The notes under the pieces: model-generated | Told to the model about the DNA's origin: nothing | Databases searched by the model: none | Seen by the model: the letters and a program-made list of their open reading frames with translations, nothing else | Shown here: in pieces, positions 32,935 to 44,184 of the stretch | Numbering within the stretch: position 1 is the first letter of the stretch | How the letters are laid out: every line of letters begins with the position of its first letter | Assembly: GCA_036365515.1 (NCBI GenBank) | Contig: CM070874.1 | Span: 47,367,083-47,431,082, forward strand | DNA length: 64,000 nt | Source: Torymus aiolomorphi | Lineage: Eukaryota; Arthropoda; Insecta; Hymenoptera; Torymidae | Reading direction: 5' to 3' | Position numbers and translations under genes: made by a program

Positions 32935-34168
32935 AAGGGGCAATGTACATAAGCGCCGTTCCGCTCTGGAGCCTTTCTACAATAAATTCAGTTCAATCAG
33001 GGCCGTATTACCGCCTACGCCACCAACGCATGGCGTAGGGGCGGCAGCATCTGGAGACGGCAAAATCTCAAAAATCCCAAACCCATGAGGCACAAACTTA
33101 AAAATATTTGCAAAAAGTTATGCATTAGAATTTTATTTTCGACATATTTTTTATGGTCTTTAACTAAAAAATGGTTGTTTTTTAAATAATTATCTCAGTT
33201 AAACGATAGAAAAATTTAGTAGGCGGGGGATATAAGGCCCACGCTTATAAGGGACTCATGTAGACATGAAAAAATAAGCAACACGATTATTTGAATAATT
33301 TTTAAACCCAAGTAACCGGGGGACGCGAGGTCCACGCATATTAGGGAATTACGTAGACGTGCAAAAATAAGCAAGACAATTATTTAAACAATTTTTAAAC
33401 CCAAGTAGGCGGGGGATATGAGGTCAACGCATGTAAGGAAGTCATGTAGACATGAAAAAATAAGCAACACGATTATTTGAATAATTTTTAAAACCAAGTA
33501 GGCGGGGGATATGAGGTCCACGCATAGGTATAAGGGAGTCATGTACACATGAAAAAATAAACAAAACGATTATTTAAATAATTATTAAAACCAGGTTGCC
33601 GTGGGACGCGAGCTCCACGCATATAAGGGACTTGAATTATAGAGGTTAAGAATTTTTTAAATAAAAGTGTTGCTTACGTCGCACGTATACGTAACTCCCT
33701 TATATGCGTGGACCTCATATCCCCCAGCTACTTGGGTTTAAAAATTATTTAAATAACCGTTTTGCTTATTTTTTTATGTCTACATGACTCCCTTATATGC
33801 GTGGACCTCATATCCCCCGGCTACTGGGGTTTAAAAATTATTTAAATAACCGTTTTGCTTATTTTTTTATGTATACATGCGTTATATGCGTGGACCTCAT
33901 ATCCCCCGGCTACTGGGGTTTAAAAATTATTTAAATAACCGTTTTGCTTATTTTTTATGTCTGCATGACTCCCTTATATGCGTGGAAATCATATCCCCTT
34001 GGTGAAAATTTTTTAATCGATTGGGCGGCACAAGATGCTTGGCGTAGAGGCGGCAAATCCCGTAGTCCGGCACTGAGTTCAGTGTTCAGTTCATCTATTC
34101 AACTGTTCCGTGGTCTGAACGGATCAAAACGTGAGTTTTCCGTCTACCTAGTATTGTATTACCAATGA
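32935..34168. mobile_element. Left arm of a large inverted element, interrupted by a hAT-like foldback
   Basis: The sequence 32960-32997 plus 34076-34168 is the inverted counterpart of 38329-38447 (TGGTCTGAACGGATC, CTACCTAGTATTGTATTACC, ending TGATCAT). The left tip GGGGCAATGTACATAAGCGC resembles the MITE ends at 21843. The hAT-like element 32998-34075 is inserted in this arm only. Confidence 0.6.
32998..34075. mobile_element. Non-autonomous hAT-like foldback (1078 bp)
   Basis: Starts CAGGGCCGTATTACCGCC and ends GTAGTCCGGCACTG. It is flanked by AGTTCAAT (32990-32997) and AGTTCAGT (34076-34083), an 8-bp duplication with one mismatch. The uninterrupted arm at 38410-38440 supports the empty site. 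Inside are direct ~90-bp repeats (type B: GTAGGCGGGGGATATGAGGT) at 33215-33620, repeated in reverse at 33690-33990. Confidence 0.75.
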
Positions 34169-34759
34169 TCATCTCTACAAAAGCAACATCATCTTTAAGC
34201 TAAGAATCTTCGTCTTCTCAATCTCGACATTCTCGACCATCTCGGTATTAAGGACATAGGCTGATTTGTGCACATGAGAATTATGCACCGATTTATTGTG
34301 CACAGAGAAAAGAAAAGAAAATTTTGTTCACAAAACGTTTTTACTTCTGCACAAAAAATTGTGCACTTTACGGAAAAAGATGAAATTCAGTAATGTGCAC
34401 AAGATTGTTGTGCACAATAACATAAAATAATATTTCAACCAAAAAAAGTCTTGCACACGGTGCTTATTTATCGTGCACGTAATATAGAGATGGGCGATTG
34501 TGCACAAATAAATTCATTAAAAATATATCTAACTGATTGTGCACAAAGTCTAGTTCATACGAAGTCTTATATCAGTGTTGCCAGATTGGGCAATAAGTAG
34601 CGAATTGGGATAGTTTAAAAGATGAGCTCGCAGGAAAAAAATCGAGATGGCTATTTATAGCGAATTGGGCTTATACAAGACAGTAATGTTAATAGCCGAT
34701 ATGGCTATTGTCTAGCAAACAACATTAAATTTTAAATCATATAAAAATTTCAAAACTCA

Positions 34760-35758
34760 AGTAGCCGGGAGACGAGGGTTCTACGCGTATACGGGAGCGC
34801 GTCAGACGTTTATACATGGCAAAATAATTACTTAAATCATTTATAACCCCAAGCAGGCGGGGGATGCGAGTTCCACGTGTATACGGAAACGCGTCATACG
34901 TTTATACATGGCAAAATAATTATGTCAATAATTCTTAACCCCAAGTAGGCGAGGGGTGCGAGTTCGACAAATATACGGAAGCGTGTCAGACGTGCATACA
35001 ACGCAAAATAAATATATAAATAATTCTTAACCCCAAGTAGGCGGGGGATGTGAGTTCCACGCGTATACGAGGCGCGTCAGACGTACATACAAGGCAAAAT
35101 AAATATGTAAATAATTCTTAACCCCAAGTAGGCGGGGGATGCGAGTTCCACGCGTATACTAGAATAAGGCAGACGTGTATACATGGCAAAATAATTATTT
35201 AAATAATTCTTAACCCCAAGTAGGCGGGAGATGCAAATTCGACGCGTATACGGGAGCGCGTCAGACGTGCATACAAGGCCAAAAAATTATGTAAATAATT
35301 CTCAACCACAATTAGGCGGAGGATGCGAGTTTTACGAATATACGGAAGCTCGTCAGACGTGCATACAAGGCCAAATAATTATGTAAATAATTATGATCCT
35401 AAGTATGTGGGGCATGAGAGTTCCACGCGTATACTGAAATAAGGCAGACGTGCATACAAGGCAAAATAATTATGTAAATAATTCTTAACCCCAAGTAGGC
35501 GGGGGATGCAAGTTCCATGCGTATACCTACTAGGAGTTGAGGATTATTTAAATAATTATTTTGCCTTGTATGCACGTCTGATGCGCTCCCGTATACGCGT
35601 GGAACTCGCATCTCCAGCCTACTTAGGGTTAACAATTATTTAAATAATTATTTTGCCATGTATACACGTCTGCCTTATTCCGGGATACGCGTGGAACTCT
35701 CATCCCCCACCTACGTGGAGTTAAGAATTATTTACATAATTATTTTGCCTTGTATGCA
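34760..35758. repeat. ~90-bp repeat array, type A, left block
   Basis: About nine forward units of GGCGGGGGATGCGAGTTCCA-CGCGTATAC...GTCAGACGTGCATACA...AATAATTATTTAAATAATTCTTAACCCCAAGTA are present up to 35530. Two inverted units follow. The palindromic core AATTATTTAAATAATT is common to all types. Confidence 0.85.
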
Positions 35759-36927
35759 CCCTTATAAAAATATCCTATAGAAAATACTGTAGGAAATGCT
35801 ATAGAAAATCCTGTAGGCATTCCGTAGAAATCCTATAGGAATCCTATAGGATACTCTATAGGCAGTCCTATATGAAATTCTATATAGGAAGTTCTATAGG
35901 AAATTCTATGTGAATTTCGCGCTTTTCCTGTAGGAGATCCTATAGGAAATCCTATAGGAAATTCTGTAGGTAATTCTGTAGGAAAAACTGCAGACAATTT
36001 TACATGGAAAATCCTGCAGGGAATTCTGGAGTATTTTCGTGAAAACAGTTTAAGAGGTTTAGCATCTTATTTAGCGCTGTAACATCGCACAGCAAAATCA
36101 GTGGCAAACAGTCCTAGGTAAGGAGTTGCACCTAGGGACTGCCGTGCACGACTGCCGGCGCTTACCGATTAAGCCCAATGAGCTCAGATATCAAAATCAA
36201 GGTAATCCTTGTCACATTGACTCTCCGTAAAGTCGTTCAAATGGTTGAATCTCATGGCTTTACATACCCTCGCGGTTCCAATGTGTTTATGAGAGTCCCG
36301 ACTGCTGCGCTGCGCTGCGGCATGCGGTAGAAGCTTGCTTCTCCAGAGCCTCGTTTATGTATGTTCGCTGCTATGCCGCTATGGGGCGCAGCAGTCGGGA
36401 CTCTCATAAACACATTGGAACCGCGAGGGTATGTAAAGCCATGAGATTCAACCGTTTGAACGACTTTACGGAGAGTCAATGTGACAAGGATTACCTTGAT
36501 TTTGATATCTGAGCTCATTGGGCTTAATCGGTAAGCGCCGGCAGTCGTGCACGGCAGTCCCTAGGTGCAACTCCTTACCGAGGACTGTTTGCCACTGATT
36601 TTGCTGTGCGATGTTACAGCGCTAAATAAGATGCTAAACCTCTATAAACTGTTTTCACGAAAATACTCCAGAATTCCCTGCAAGATTTTCCATGTAAAAT
36701 TGTCTGCAGTTATTCCTACAGAATTACCTACAGAATTTCCTATAGGATTTCCTATAGGATTTCCTACAGGAAAAGCGCGAAATTCACATAGGATTTCCTA
36801 TAGAACTTTCTATATAGAATTTCATATAGGACTGCCTATAGAGTATCCTATAGGATTTCTACGGAATGCCTACAGGATTTTCTATAGCATTTCCTACAGG
36901 ATTTTCTATAGGATATTTTTATAAGGG
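35759..36927. mobile_element. CCC-ended foldback, 2-bp target duplication (CA)
   Basis: The ends CCCTTATAAAAATATCC and complement are flanked by CA at 35757-35758 and 36928-36929. The arms (about 580 bp each) consist of ATCCTATAGGAAATCCTATA-type short repeats outside and unique sequence inside, meeting near 36343. A single arm of the same family sits at 40934-41067. Confidence 0.8.
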
Positions 36928-36929
36928 CA

Positions 36930-37350
36930 CGTCTGACACTCTCCCGTATACGCATGGAACTCGCATCCGCCACCTACTTGGGGTTAAGAATTATTTACAT
37001 AATTATTTGGCCTTGTATGCACGTCTGACGTGCTCCCGTATACGCGTAGAACTCACATCCCCCGCCTACTTGGGGTTAAGAATTATTTACATAATTATTT
37101 TGCCTTGTATGCACGTCTGACGCGCTTCCGTTTATTCGTAGAACTCGCACCCCCCGCCTACTTGGGGTTAAGAATTATTTACATAATTATTTGGCCTTGT
37201 ATGCACGTCTGACGCGCTCCCGTATACGCGTGGAACTCGCATCCCCCGCCTGCTTGGGGTTGTTAATTATTTAAATAATTATTTTGCCATGTATAAACGT
37301 CTGACGCGCTCCCGTATACGCATAGAACCCGCGTCTCCCGGCTACTTGAC
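36930..37350. repeat. ~90-bp repeat array, type A, right (inverted) block
   Basis: Four to five units are the reverse complement of the left block (TGGAACTCGCATCCCCCGCC). Confidence 0.85.
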
Positions 37351-37900
37351 TTTTAGAATTTGTATTTGATTTAAAATTGAATGTTGTTGGCTAGACAATA
37401 GCCATTTCGGCTATTAACAGTACTGTCTTGTAGCCCAATTCCCTATAAATAGCCATCTCGATTTTTTTCCCGCGAGCTCAGCTTTTAAACTAGCCCAATT
37501 CGCTACTTATTGCCCAATCTGGCCACACTGCTATAAGACTTCGTATGAACCTTCGTATGAACTAGACTTAGTGCACAATCGCCGAGCAATAATTAAATAA
37601 ATAGATTTGTGCACAATCGGTTAGATATATTTTTAATGAATTTATTTGTGCACAATCGCCCAGCCCTATATTACGTGCACGATAAATAAGCACAGTGTGC
37701 AATACTTTTTTTGGTTGAAATATTATTTTATGTTATTGTGCACAACAATCTTGTGGACATTACTGAATTTCATCTTTTTCCGTAAAGTGTACAATTTTTT
37801 GTGCAAAAGTAAAAACGTTTTGTGAACAAAATTTTCTTTTCTTTTCTCTGTGCACAATAAATCGGTGCACAATTTTCATGTGCACAAATCCGCCTATGTC

Positions 37901-38328
37901 AGTAATATATGGTGTCTGATTATTATAAAGGTCTGATTATCTGTTAAACTTTTTTTTTATTGTATTACCTTTATATCCATTGTTTTTTAATGGTCTTATC
38001 ACTATACACAATAAGTACTTAGGTATTTTTATAGCTTTGAAAATACATGATTATTTTATAATTTTTTAAATAAATAACATATTTATCAAATTTATTTTAA
38101 AATAACAATAAATATAAATAATGAAAAGAAAATTATGAATTTTATGATAATTAATTATCTTTTATCTGTTTAGAATTCTAAACAGATAAAAGATAATTAA
38201 TTATCATAAAATTCATAATTTTCTTTTTATAAAAAATCAAATTCCCAACTTCACCTGGTATAAACGCTATGTAAGTAATCGCATAGGACTTTGCGCCAAA
38301 GCTGCACGTAGTAGTATAATTAATTTAA
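37901..38328. other. AT-rich spacer containing a 104-bp perfect palindrome
   Basis: Bases 38124-38175 are the exact reverse complement of 38176-38227, centred on TAGAATTCTA. Nothing else is recognised. Confidence 0.8.
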
Positions 38329-38447
38329 TGATCATTGGTAATACAATACTAGGTAGACGGAAAACTCACGTTTTGATCCGTTCAGACCACAGAACAGCTG
38401 AACAGCTGAACTGAACACTGAACTGAATCTATTGTAGAAAGGCTCCT
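38329..38447. mobile_element. Right arm of the large inverted element (counterpart of 34076-34168)
   Basis: Starts ATGATCATTGGTAATACAAT and ends GTAGAAAGGCTCCT, inverted relative to 32970-34168. It holds the empty site of the hAT-like insertion. Confidence 0.6.
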
Positions 38448-39346
38448 GGGGGTTGTTCTTAAATGATATACGATAAAATGTTTATCACCGCGTAATACAG
38501 GCATGTTTTTAGGACGAATAGTACCATTTAGGACAAAATTTTGTTTTGATGTGACATATACTGTGGTAAAACGATTATGTCGCATCGCAACGCATATCGC
38601 TATAAGGGTAATTTTATATTACGCCATAGCGATAAGTTTTGTTTGTTTGTACACTTTGAATGTGGAAACGTTGTGCCATAAAAAATTCTTCGCTATGAGG
38701 CAATAAAAAATTACCCTTAGCGATATGCATTACCATACAACATAATCGTTTCTTCACAGTATACTCTAAAGTTGAATTAGTGAAAATGCTCCTCCCATTA
38801 AATTAGTAGAAGAAACTACTAATTTATTAGTGAGTATTCACTATTTCGTTAGTAGTTTTTTAACCCATTAAATTAGTAGAAAAAACTACTAATTTATTTG
38901 TGAATATTCGCTATTTCATTAGTAGTTTTTTTAAAGACTACTAATGAAGTAGTAAATATTCACTAATAAATTACTATTTTATTCTACTAATTTAATGGGT
39001 GGAGCAATTTTCACTAATTCAACTTTAGAAAATATACTGTGGTAAAACGATTATGTTGCATCGCAACGCATATCGCTAAGGGTAATTTTGTATTGCCCTA
39101 TAGCGAAGAATTTTTTATTGCATAACGTTTCGATGTACAAAGTGTAAAAACAAAAAAAACTTATCGCTATGTCGTGATATAAAATTACCCTTAGCGATAT
39201 GCGTTGCGATGCGACATAATCGTTTTACCACAGTATATGTCACATCAAATCAAAATTTTGTCCTAAATGGTACTATTCGTCCTAAAAACGTAACTGTATT
39301 ACGCGGTGATAAACATTTTATTGTATATCATTTAAGAACAACCCCC
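38448..39346. mobile_element. GGGGG-ended foldback, 2-bp target duplication (CT)
   Basis: The ends GGGGGTTGTTCTTAAATG and complement pair for about 130 bp and are flanked by CT at 38446-38447 and 39347-39348. Internal repeats (CGCATATCGCTAAGGGTAAT) occur several times in both orientations. An inner foldback pairs 38760-38900 with 38930-39035 (CTACTAATTTAATGGG). Confidence 0.75.
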
Positions 39347-39845
39347 CTGCTCCGCTCTGCTCTGCTCTGCTCTACTCTGCTCCGTTCCGCTCTATTCCGT
39401 TCCAGAATTCTGAAACAAATAAAGGGAAAATCGCTTACAAACGGAACTGAACTGAAATTGGACCAGGTTTGAGCAGAACCAACGAAGATAGACATAAGTA
39501 GAAGCGCAAAGCCCATAGGAAAAGTGAGGCACCCCAGGCTGTAGTTCGCACCCCAAGAGGCAGGCGGTGCGATGATCGAATTTCCACTATACCGCATCGG
39601 TACATAACTAGAGAAGTCTTGGTAATGTATCGGCAATAACATAAGATTTTTATCATTTGGACGATGTCATTGAAAACTGATAAGGCCACACGAAAATATA
39701 CTTCATTAAAACAATAAAAAGTAGAGAATATGTAATAAACCGTGTACTTCAATAAACCTCTTTGTTATATTATTAACTCTCCGACTCATCATTCTCTCTC
39801 CTCTCCCATTCCTATTCCTGGAACTTGTGAGAACATGGGGTTCAA
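39347..39845. other. CTCTG repeat followed by LTR-like sequence
   Basis: 39347-39410 is a GCTCTGCTCT/GCTCCGTTCC simple repeat. 39490-39540 shares GAAGATAGACATAAGTAGAA and GCGCAAAGCC with the Penelope composite arms at 52285 and 61500. The end (39740-39845) has AATAAA-like signals and finishes in CCCCACA just before a primer-binding-site-like TTGGTGACCCCG. This suggests a retrotransposon LTR end. Confidence 0.4.
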
Positions 39846-40930
39846 ATCCCCACATTGGTGACCCCGCGACTACAAGCTGGAGCCTGCAGCGGCGGATTTC
39901 ACCGCCACTGCCTTTGTTCGCGGCATTTTTTCAGTGTCGCAATCCAGCTTCGGCGACGTTGCGGCATTTCGCCGCGAAAGAGGATTCAACCTCAATTTCT
40001 GTATGCGTGCTGGCACGCCGACGCATACGGGAAACATCGGCTCGTGCAACCCAGTCGTGTGAGTGCTGGCACGCCGGCGCACACGTGTCCAGGCAATTTT
40101 TGCCGTTCGAATTTACGCCGTGTACGTACTGGCACGCCGGCGTACACGCGTAAAAAATCAACTGCCGAGAGCATTAAGCGCAACTGCGCGATCATCGTTC
40201 CTCGTCGAGTCTTCTCCGAGGCATCGCAACTTTCTTCGGCAGATCTCCAGGTGCGTACTTGCGTGAAGCCACCGTCACCGACGCCTTCAAACGCACCTGT
40301 CGAGCAACGTGTGAGGGATTAATTGCTGTTTTGCTGCACCTCGTCGAGTTTTCTCCGAGGCCACACCAGCAGTCATCTCCAACGTCGTCTTCAAGAACAC
40401 TTCATTGCGTCGAGGTATGCGTGCGAAAAAGTTAACGTCTAGGTGGTAACTCTGCGCATTTTGTAACGCAACATAAGTATTGCGTTCTAATTATCTGTCG
40501 AGTTCCGGGAATTGTTTTCCCCCGGCGGGCATATAGCGCGAAGTGTTTTCGCGCTGCGCGACTGTATTCTGGGAATCGCGAGCGCCACGATAAACATAAA
40601 CAGTCACAGCGAGTACTGCTGCGCCCGTTCTCTTCCCAGAATTGTCGTCCATCGTCACGTTATTACTCGCCTACGTGGTATTTGTCAAGTTCCCGCATTC
40701 CGCGCACACGTTTTTAGAACTTGACTATTCTTCAAGTTCCCGCATACTGCTTACGCGTTTTTAGAAGTTGCTGATCATTTCAAGTTCCAGCATCTAATAA
40801 ACTAAGATTCCTTTTTGTAAGCGGGAAAGTGGTTTCTCGCTGCGTTGCATGCGGTTTTATAGTTTTAAGTGTTAGCATGCGCTTAGCTTTAAAATTATTG
40901 TTTGTACCTGTGAGTACTAACTAGATAGCT
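39846..40930 (+). mobile_element. Ty3/Gypsy 5' internal region (leader / gag remnant)
   Basis: It begins TTGGTGACCCCGCGAC, a form common directly downstream of insect Gypsy LTRs. Overlapping frames of 100-155 codons exist, but none carries a gag zinc knuckle that I can see. A ~22-bp motif (GTGCTGGCACGCCGGCGCAC and variants) recurs at 40007, 40063 and 40126. Reverse transcriptase and protease are absent. Confidence 0.45.
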
Positions 40931-40933
40931 TAT

Positions 40934-41067
40934 GACCCTTATAAAAATATCCTACAGAAAATCCTGTAGGAAATGCTATAGGAAATCCTATAGGCATTCC
41001 GTAGAAATCCTATAGGAATCCTATAGGATACTCTATAGGCAGTCCTATATGAAATTCTATATAGGAA
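40934..41067. mobile_element. Single arm of the CCCTTATAAAAATATCC foldback family
   Basis: Matches 35759-35890 for about 130 bp and then stops abruptly at Gypsy pol sequence. This indicates that a deletion joined it to pol. Confidence 0.7.
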
Positions 41068-41071
41068 GCCT

Positions 41072-43332
41072 TGAGCCCACGGCCATATATGAAGCTGTAA
41101 AATACTTCTCGTTTTTGATTGAAGGCAGAGACTTATAGATCTTGACAGATCATAAACCCCTTATTTATGCTTTCATGTAAAAGTCTGATAAGGCTTCACC
41201 GCGTCAAACGCGTCAGTTGTCCCTTATCGCTCAATATACCACTCAGATAGAGTATATTAAAGGTGCAGACAATACGGTAGCAGACTCCCTTTCTCGTGTT
41301 GAGTCTATCAGACTGCCCGTAGAGATTGACCTCAATGATCTAGCCGCGAAACAGGAAGCTGATGAACAGTTGAAAGCCATTCGCGAGTCTCCGGATTATC
41401 CGTTATCGTTGAAACGTATCCAATGGGGTCCTGCACACACTACTATTTACTGCGAAATCACTGGTGAAGCCATTCGCCCATATATCCCAGAGTCCCTTCG
41501 TGAAACGGTGTTTAACATGTTTCATAAACCTGCTCATCCTGGTCCTAAGGTCACCGATCGACTCATTCCCCTGTTAAAAAAAATCACGTGAGTAGTCACG
41601 TGAGTACTCACGTGAAAACGCGCGTGAGTTCTCACGTGAGGTTTTCGACGATATTCTCACGTGAGTAATCACGTGATAAGTGAAAAAAATGGTTTAAAAA
41701 AAATTAATAATCAATGTTTTTTTTTACTGAACTGTTACATAAATATTTGATCTTTAATTTTTGCGTATAATTTCGAATCCTTAAATAGTATTGGGAGATA
41801 TAAAAAATGAGGCAAGCCTCGTAATTACAACTCTTTTAAAAAAGTCGCGTTATTGACTAAGTTTTACCGCTTTATGTATCCTCGCCGGCGTTCATTTGCC
41901 TATGGAAATCGAGAAAGGGGTTGCCGCCTGGCGGACACCGGCGGAACTGATTACTGATGGGGCCCGTCTGAGCTCTACGCCTAGTAACTCTTTTAACCGC
42001 CAGGCGGCAACCCATTTCTCGTTTTCCATAGGCAAATGAACGCCGGCGAGGATACATAAAGCGGTAAGACTTGGTCAATAACGCGACTCTTTTAAAAGAG
42101 TTGTAATTACGAGGCTTTCCTCGTTTTTGATATCTCCCTATACTATTTAAGGATTCGAAGTTATATGTTAAAAAAACATTGATTATGAATTTTTTTTAAA
42201 CCATTTTTTTCATTTATCACGTGAGTACTCACGTGATTACTCACGTGAGAATATCGTTGAAAACCTCACGTGAGAACGCGCGTGAGTTCTCACGTGAATA
42301 CTCACGTGATTTTTTTTAATAGGGTCGACAGCGTTACGTATGGCCTAACATGCACCGTGATATATCTCGTTTCTGTAAGAATTGTCTAGACTGTCAACAG
42401 TCAACAATCTCTCGTCATGTGAAACTAGTACCTGACAAATTCGTTGCACCCCATGGTCGTTTCGACCACGTGCACATTGTGAGTATGTTCTCACCATGAT
42501 CGATCGCTTTTCGCGCTGGGTTGAGGCGGTTCCGCTACGCGAAATATCAGCGCAAACGGTTGCCAGAGCATTCTATGACACTTGGGTTTCTCGCTACGGT
42601 GCTCCCAAGGTCATCACTTCCGATTAGGGTTCGCAATTCGAAGCGCGCTTATTTACGGCTCTTTTGTCCCTAATAGGTTGCGAGCGTATCCGCACTACTG
42701 CGTATCACCCGGCGGCGAACGGCCTCATCGAGCGTTGGCACCGTACTTTTAAGGCGGCGATTATGTGTCATATGGACAAGGACTGGACCCGTACGCTTAG
42801 TACAGTATTATTAGGATTACGTTGTCATCTCCGTCAGGACATAAATGCGTCTCCTGCGGAGTTTGTGTTTGGCACTACCTTGCGTCTTCCAGGTGAGTTT
42901 TTCCTCCCTGAAGACTTCACGCCTGATCCAAATTTTTTTATTGAGGAATTTCGCGAATTTATGCGTCAAGTCCGTCTAGTCCCGGTCGCACACAACTATA
43001 AGAAGCGTGTGTTTTGCTTCAAAGATTTATACACTTGTTCTCATGTATTTATGCGCAATATGGCCAAGAAGTCTTTAGAAAGGCCCTATACTGGCACATA
43101 AAAAGTATTAAAACGTCCCTCCGATCGCGTTTTCGACATAGAAGTCAACGGCGGGTCACGCAGTGTGTCAGTTGAACTTCTTAAACCTGCGTACATGATC
43201 TCTGACAGTCTTCCCGATGTACCTTCCGGTGGTGATTTAAAAGGCAATCAGCCCACCACTGTAGATCAACCAGTATTAAAGACTTACGCCAGGAAGAATA
43301 AAGTATCCTTTGCTCCTGCGACCAAAGCGTAA
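41072..43332 (+). pseudogene. Ty3/Gypsy pol fragment (RNase H and integrase), interrupted
   Basis: 41076-41568 covers the end of RNase H (TDHKPLIYAF; then IEYIKGADNTVADSLSRV) and the start of integrase, with in-frame stops near 41136 and 41176. A 756-bp foldback (41569-42324) splits it. 42327 onward continues with the integrase zinc-binding region (CKNCLDCQQ), the catalytic core (MIDRFSRWVEAVP, YHPAANGLIERWHRTFK, including the conserved Glu) and a C-terminal part ending at 43332. A further stop lies in TSD*GSQF (42625-42627), next to the second catalytic Asp. Protease and reverse transcriptase are missing, so it cannot transpose on its own. Confidence 0.85.
41569..42324. mobile_element. CCC-ended foldback, 2-bp target duplication (TC)
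   Basis: The ends CCCTGTTAAAAAAAATCACG and TTTTTTTTAATAGGG are flanked by TC at 41567-41568 and 42325-42326. The split Gypsy reading frame defines the empty site. Same family as 19760-20494, with subterminal TCACGTGAGTAC repeats. Confidence 0.85.
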
Positions 43333-43519
43333 GGTAACTGTGATTACCTATTTTGTAAGTGCTATCGAGCACAGTATAATTATTTATATTTATCTTCATA
43401 TTTATGTACTTCGTTGGCACTCGGTGGGGAGTGTGTAAGGACTGCGATCTTCCCTCTCACTCTGACTGCGAGAGTGGGGGAAGCGCCCATGTTCGGTTCG
43501 GCGAGAAGCGGCCTGCGCG
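43333..43519 (+). mobile_element. Gypsy 3' end and putative start of 3' LTR
   Basis: After the pol stop, a purine-rich GGTGGGGAG (43423-43431) is followed by TGTGTAAGGACTGC, a plausible polypurine tract and LTR start. The sequence is interrupted at 43520 by a hAT-like element and resumes at 48161. Confidence 0.45.
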
Positions 43520-43521
43520 CA

Positions 43522-43664
43522 GGGGCCTTTCTACATATGTGTGTTCTGTGTGTTCTGTGTGTTCCCGACAAAGACAGATATGTCTGTTCCGTTTATGTAA
43601 GACAGAGACAGACATAGAGAGAAGTTGTCTAGAACAGACAGAACACACATATGTAGAAAGGGCC
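43522..43664. mobile_element. 143-bp MITE, copy 1
   Basis: GGGGCCTTTCTACATATGTG ... CATATGTAGAAAGGGCC, followed by CA. Inserted after the first two bases (CA) of the hAT-like element. Confidence 0.8.
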
Positions 43665-43666
43665 CA

Positions 43667-43809
43667 GGGGCCTTTCTACATATGTGTGTTCTGTGTGTTC
43701 TGTGTGTTCCTGACAAAGACAGATAGATCTGTTCCGTTTATGTAAGACAGAGACAGACATAGAGAGAAGTTGTCTAGAACGGACAGAACACACATATGTA
43801 GAAAGGGCC
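43667..43809. mobile_element. 143-bp MITE, copy 2
   Basis: Nearly identical to copy 1 (about five differences) and directly adjacent in the same orientation, separated by a single CA. CA also follows it at 43810-43811. Confidence 0.8.
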
Positions 43810-44029
43810 CAGTGCGTCGATATGCTACTGTAGTCTGGCGCCTGCGCACTAGAGCTCTTCGCCGATTGGGCGCTCGGTAGGCGGCCGAAAAGTACGAGTG
43901 GTACGACTGTAGCGCGCGCCTTCAAACAGCGAGCGGAGGACTTGGCGCGTGACACGAAGTCCACACATATAACGGAGTTATGTAGATGCGTGGTACTAAG
44001 TAAGACGAGAATTAAAATCATTTCTAAAC

Positions 44030-44184
44030 CCATATAGGCGGGGGACGTAAGGTCCACGCATATTAGGAAATTACATAAAAGTGCTACAATAAGCAAAACA
44101 ATTATTTAAATAATTTTTAAACCAAAGTAGCCGAGGGAAGCAAGGTCCACGCTTATATAAGGAAATTACATAAAAGTGCGACAA
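44030..44184. repeat. ~90-bp repeat array, type C, first units
   Basis: GTAGCCGAGGGAAGCAAGGT-CCACGC...AAGTGCGACAA. Cut by the MITE at 44185. Confidence 0.8.

Larger units (their letters stand above)
34253..37900. mobile_element. Large inverted-repeat element with GTGCAC subterminal repeats
   Basis: The ends GACATAGGCTGATTTGTGCA and complement pair for about 300 bp. Each subterminal region carries eight exact GTGCAC hexamers (34266-34550 and 37570-37890), usually as TTGTGCACAA. Inward come ~90-bp direct repeats (type A) on both sides in opposite orientation and, in the middle, the CCC-ended element 35759-36927. No transposase ORF is present. Confidence 0.7.

Noticed and set aside
39827..40322. 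A real gag gene at the Gypsy 5' end
   Set aside because: Two overlapping frames of similar length, no zinc knuckle or capsid motif that I recognise, and triplicated GC-rich motif; kept only as a leader/gag remnant.
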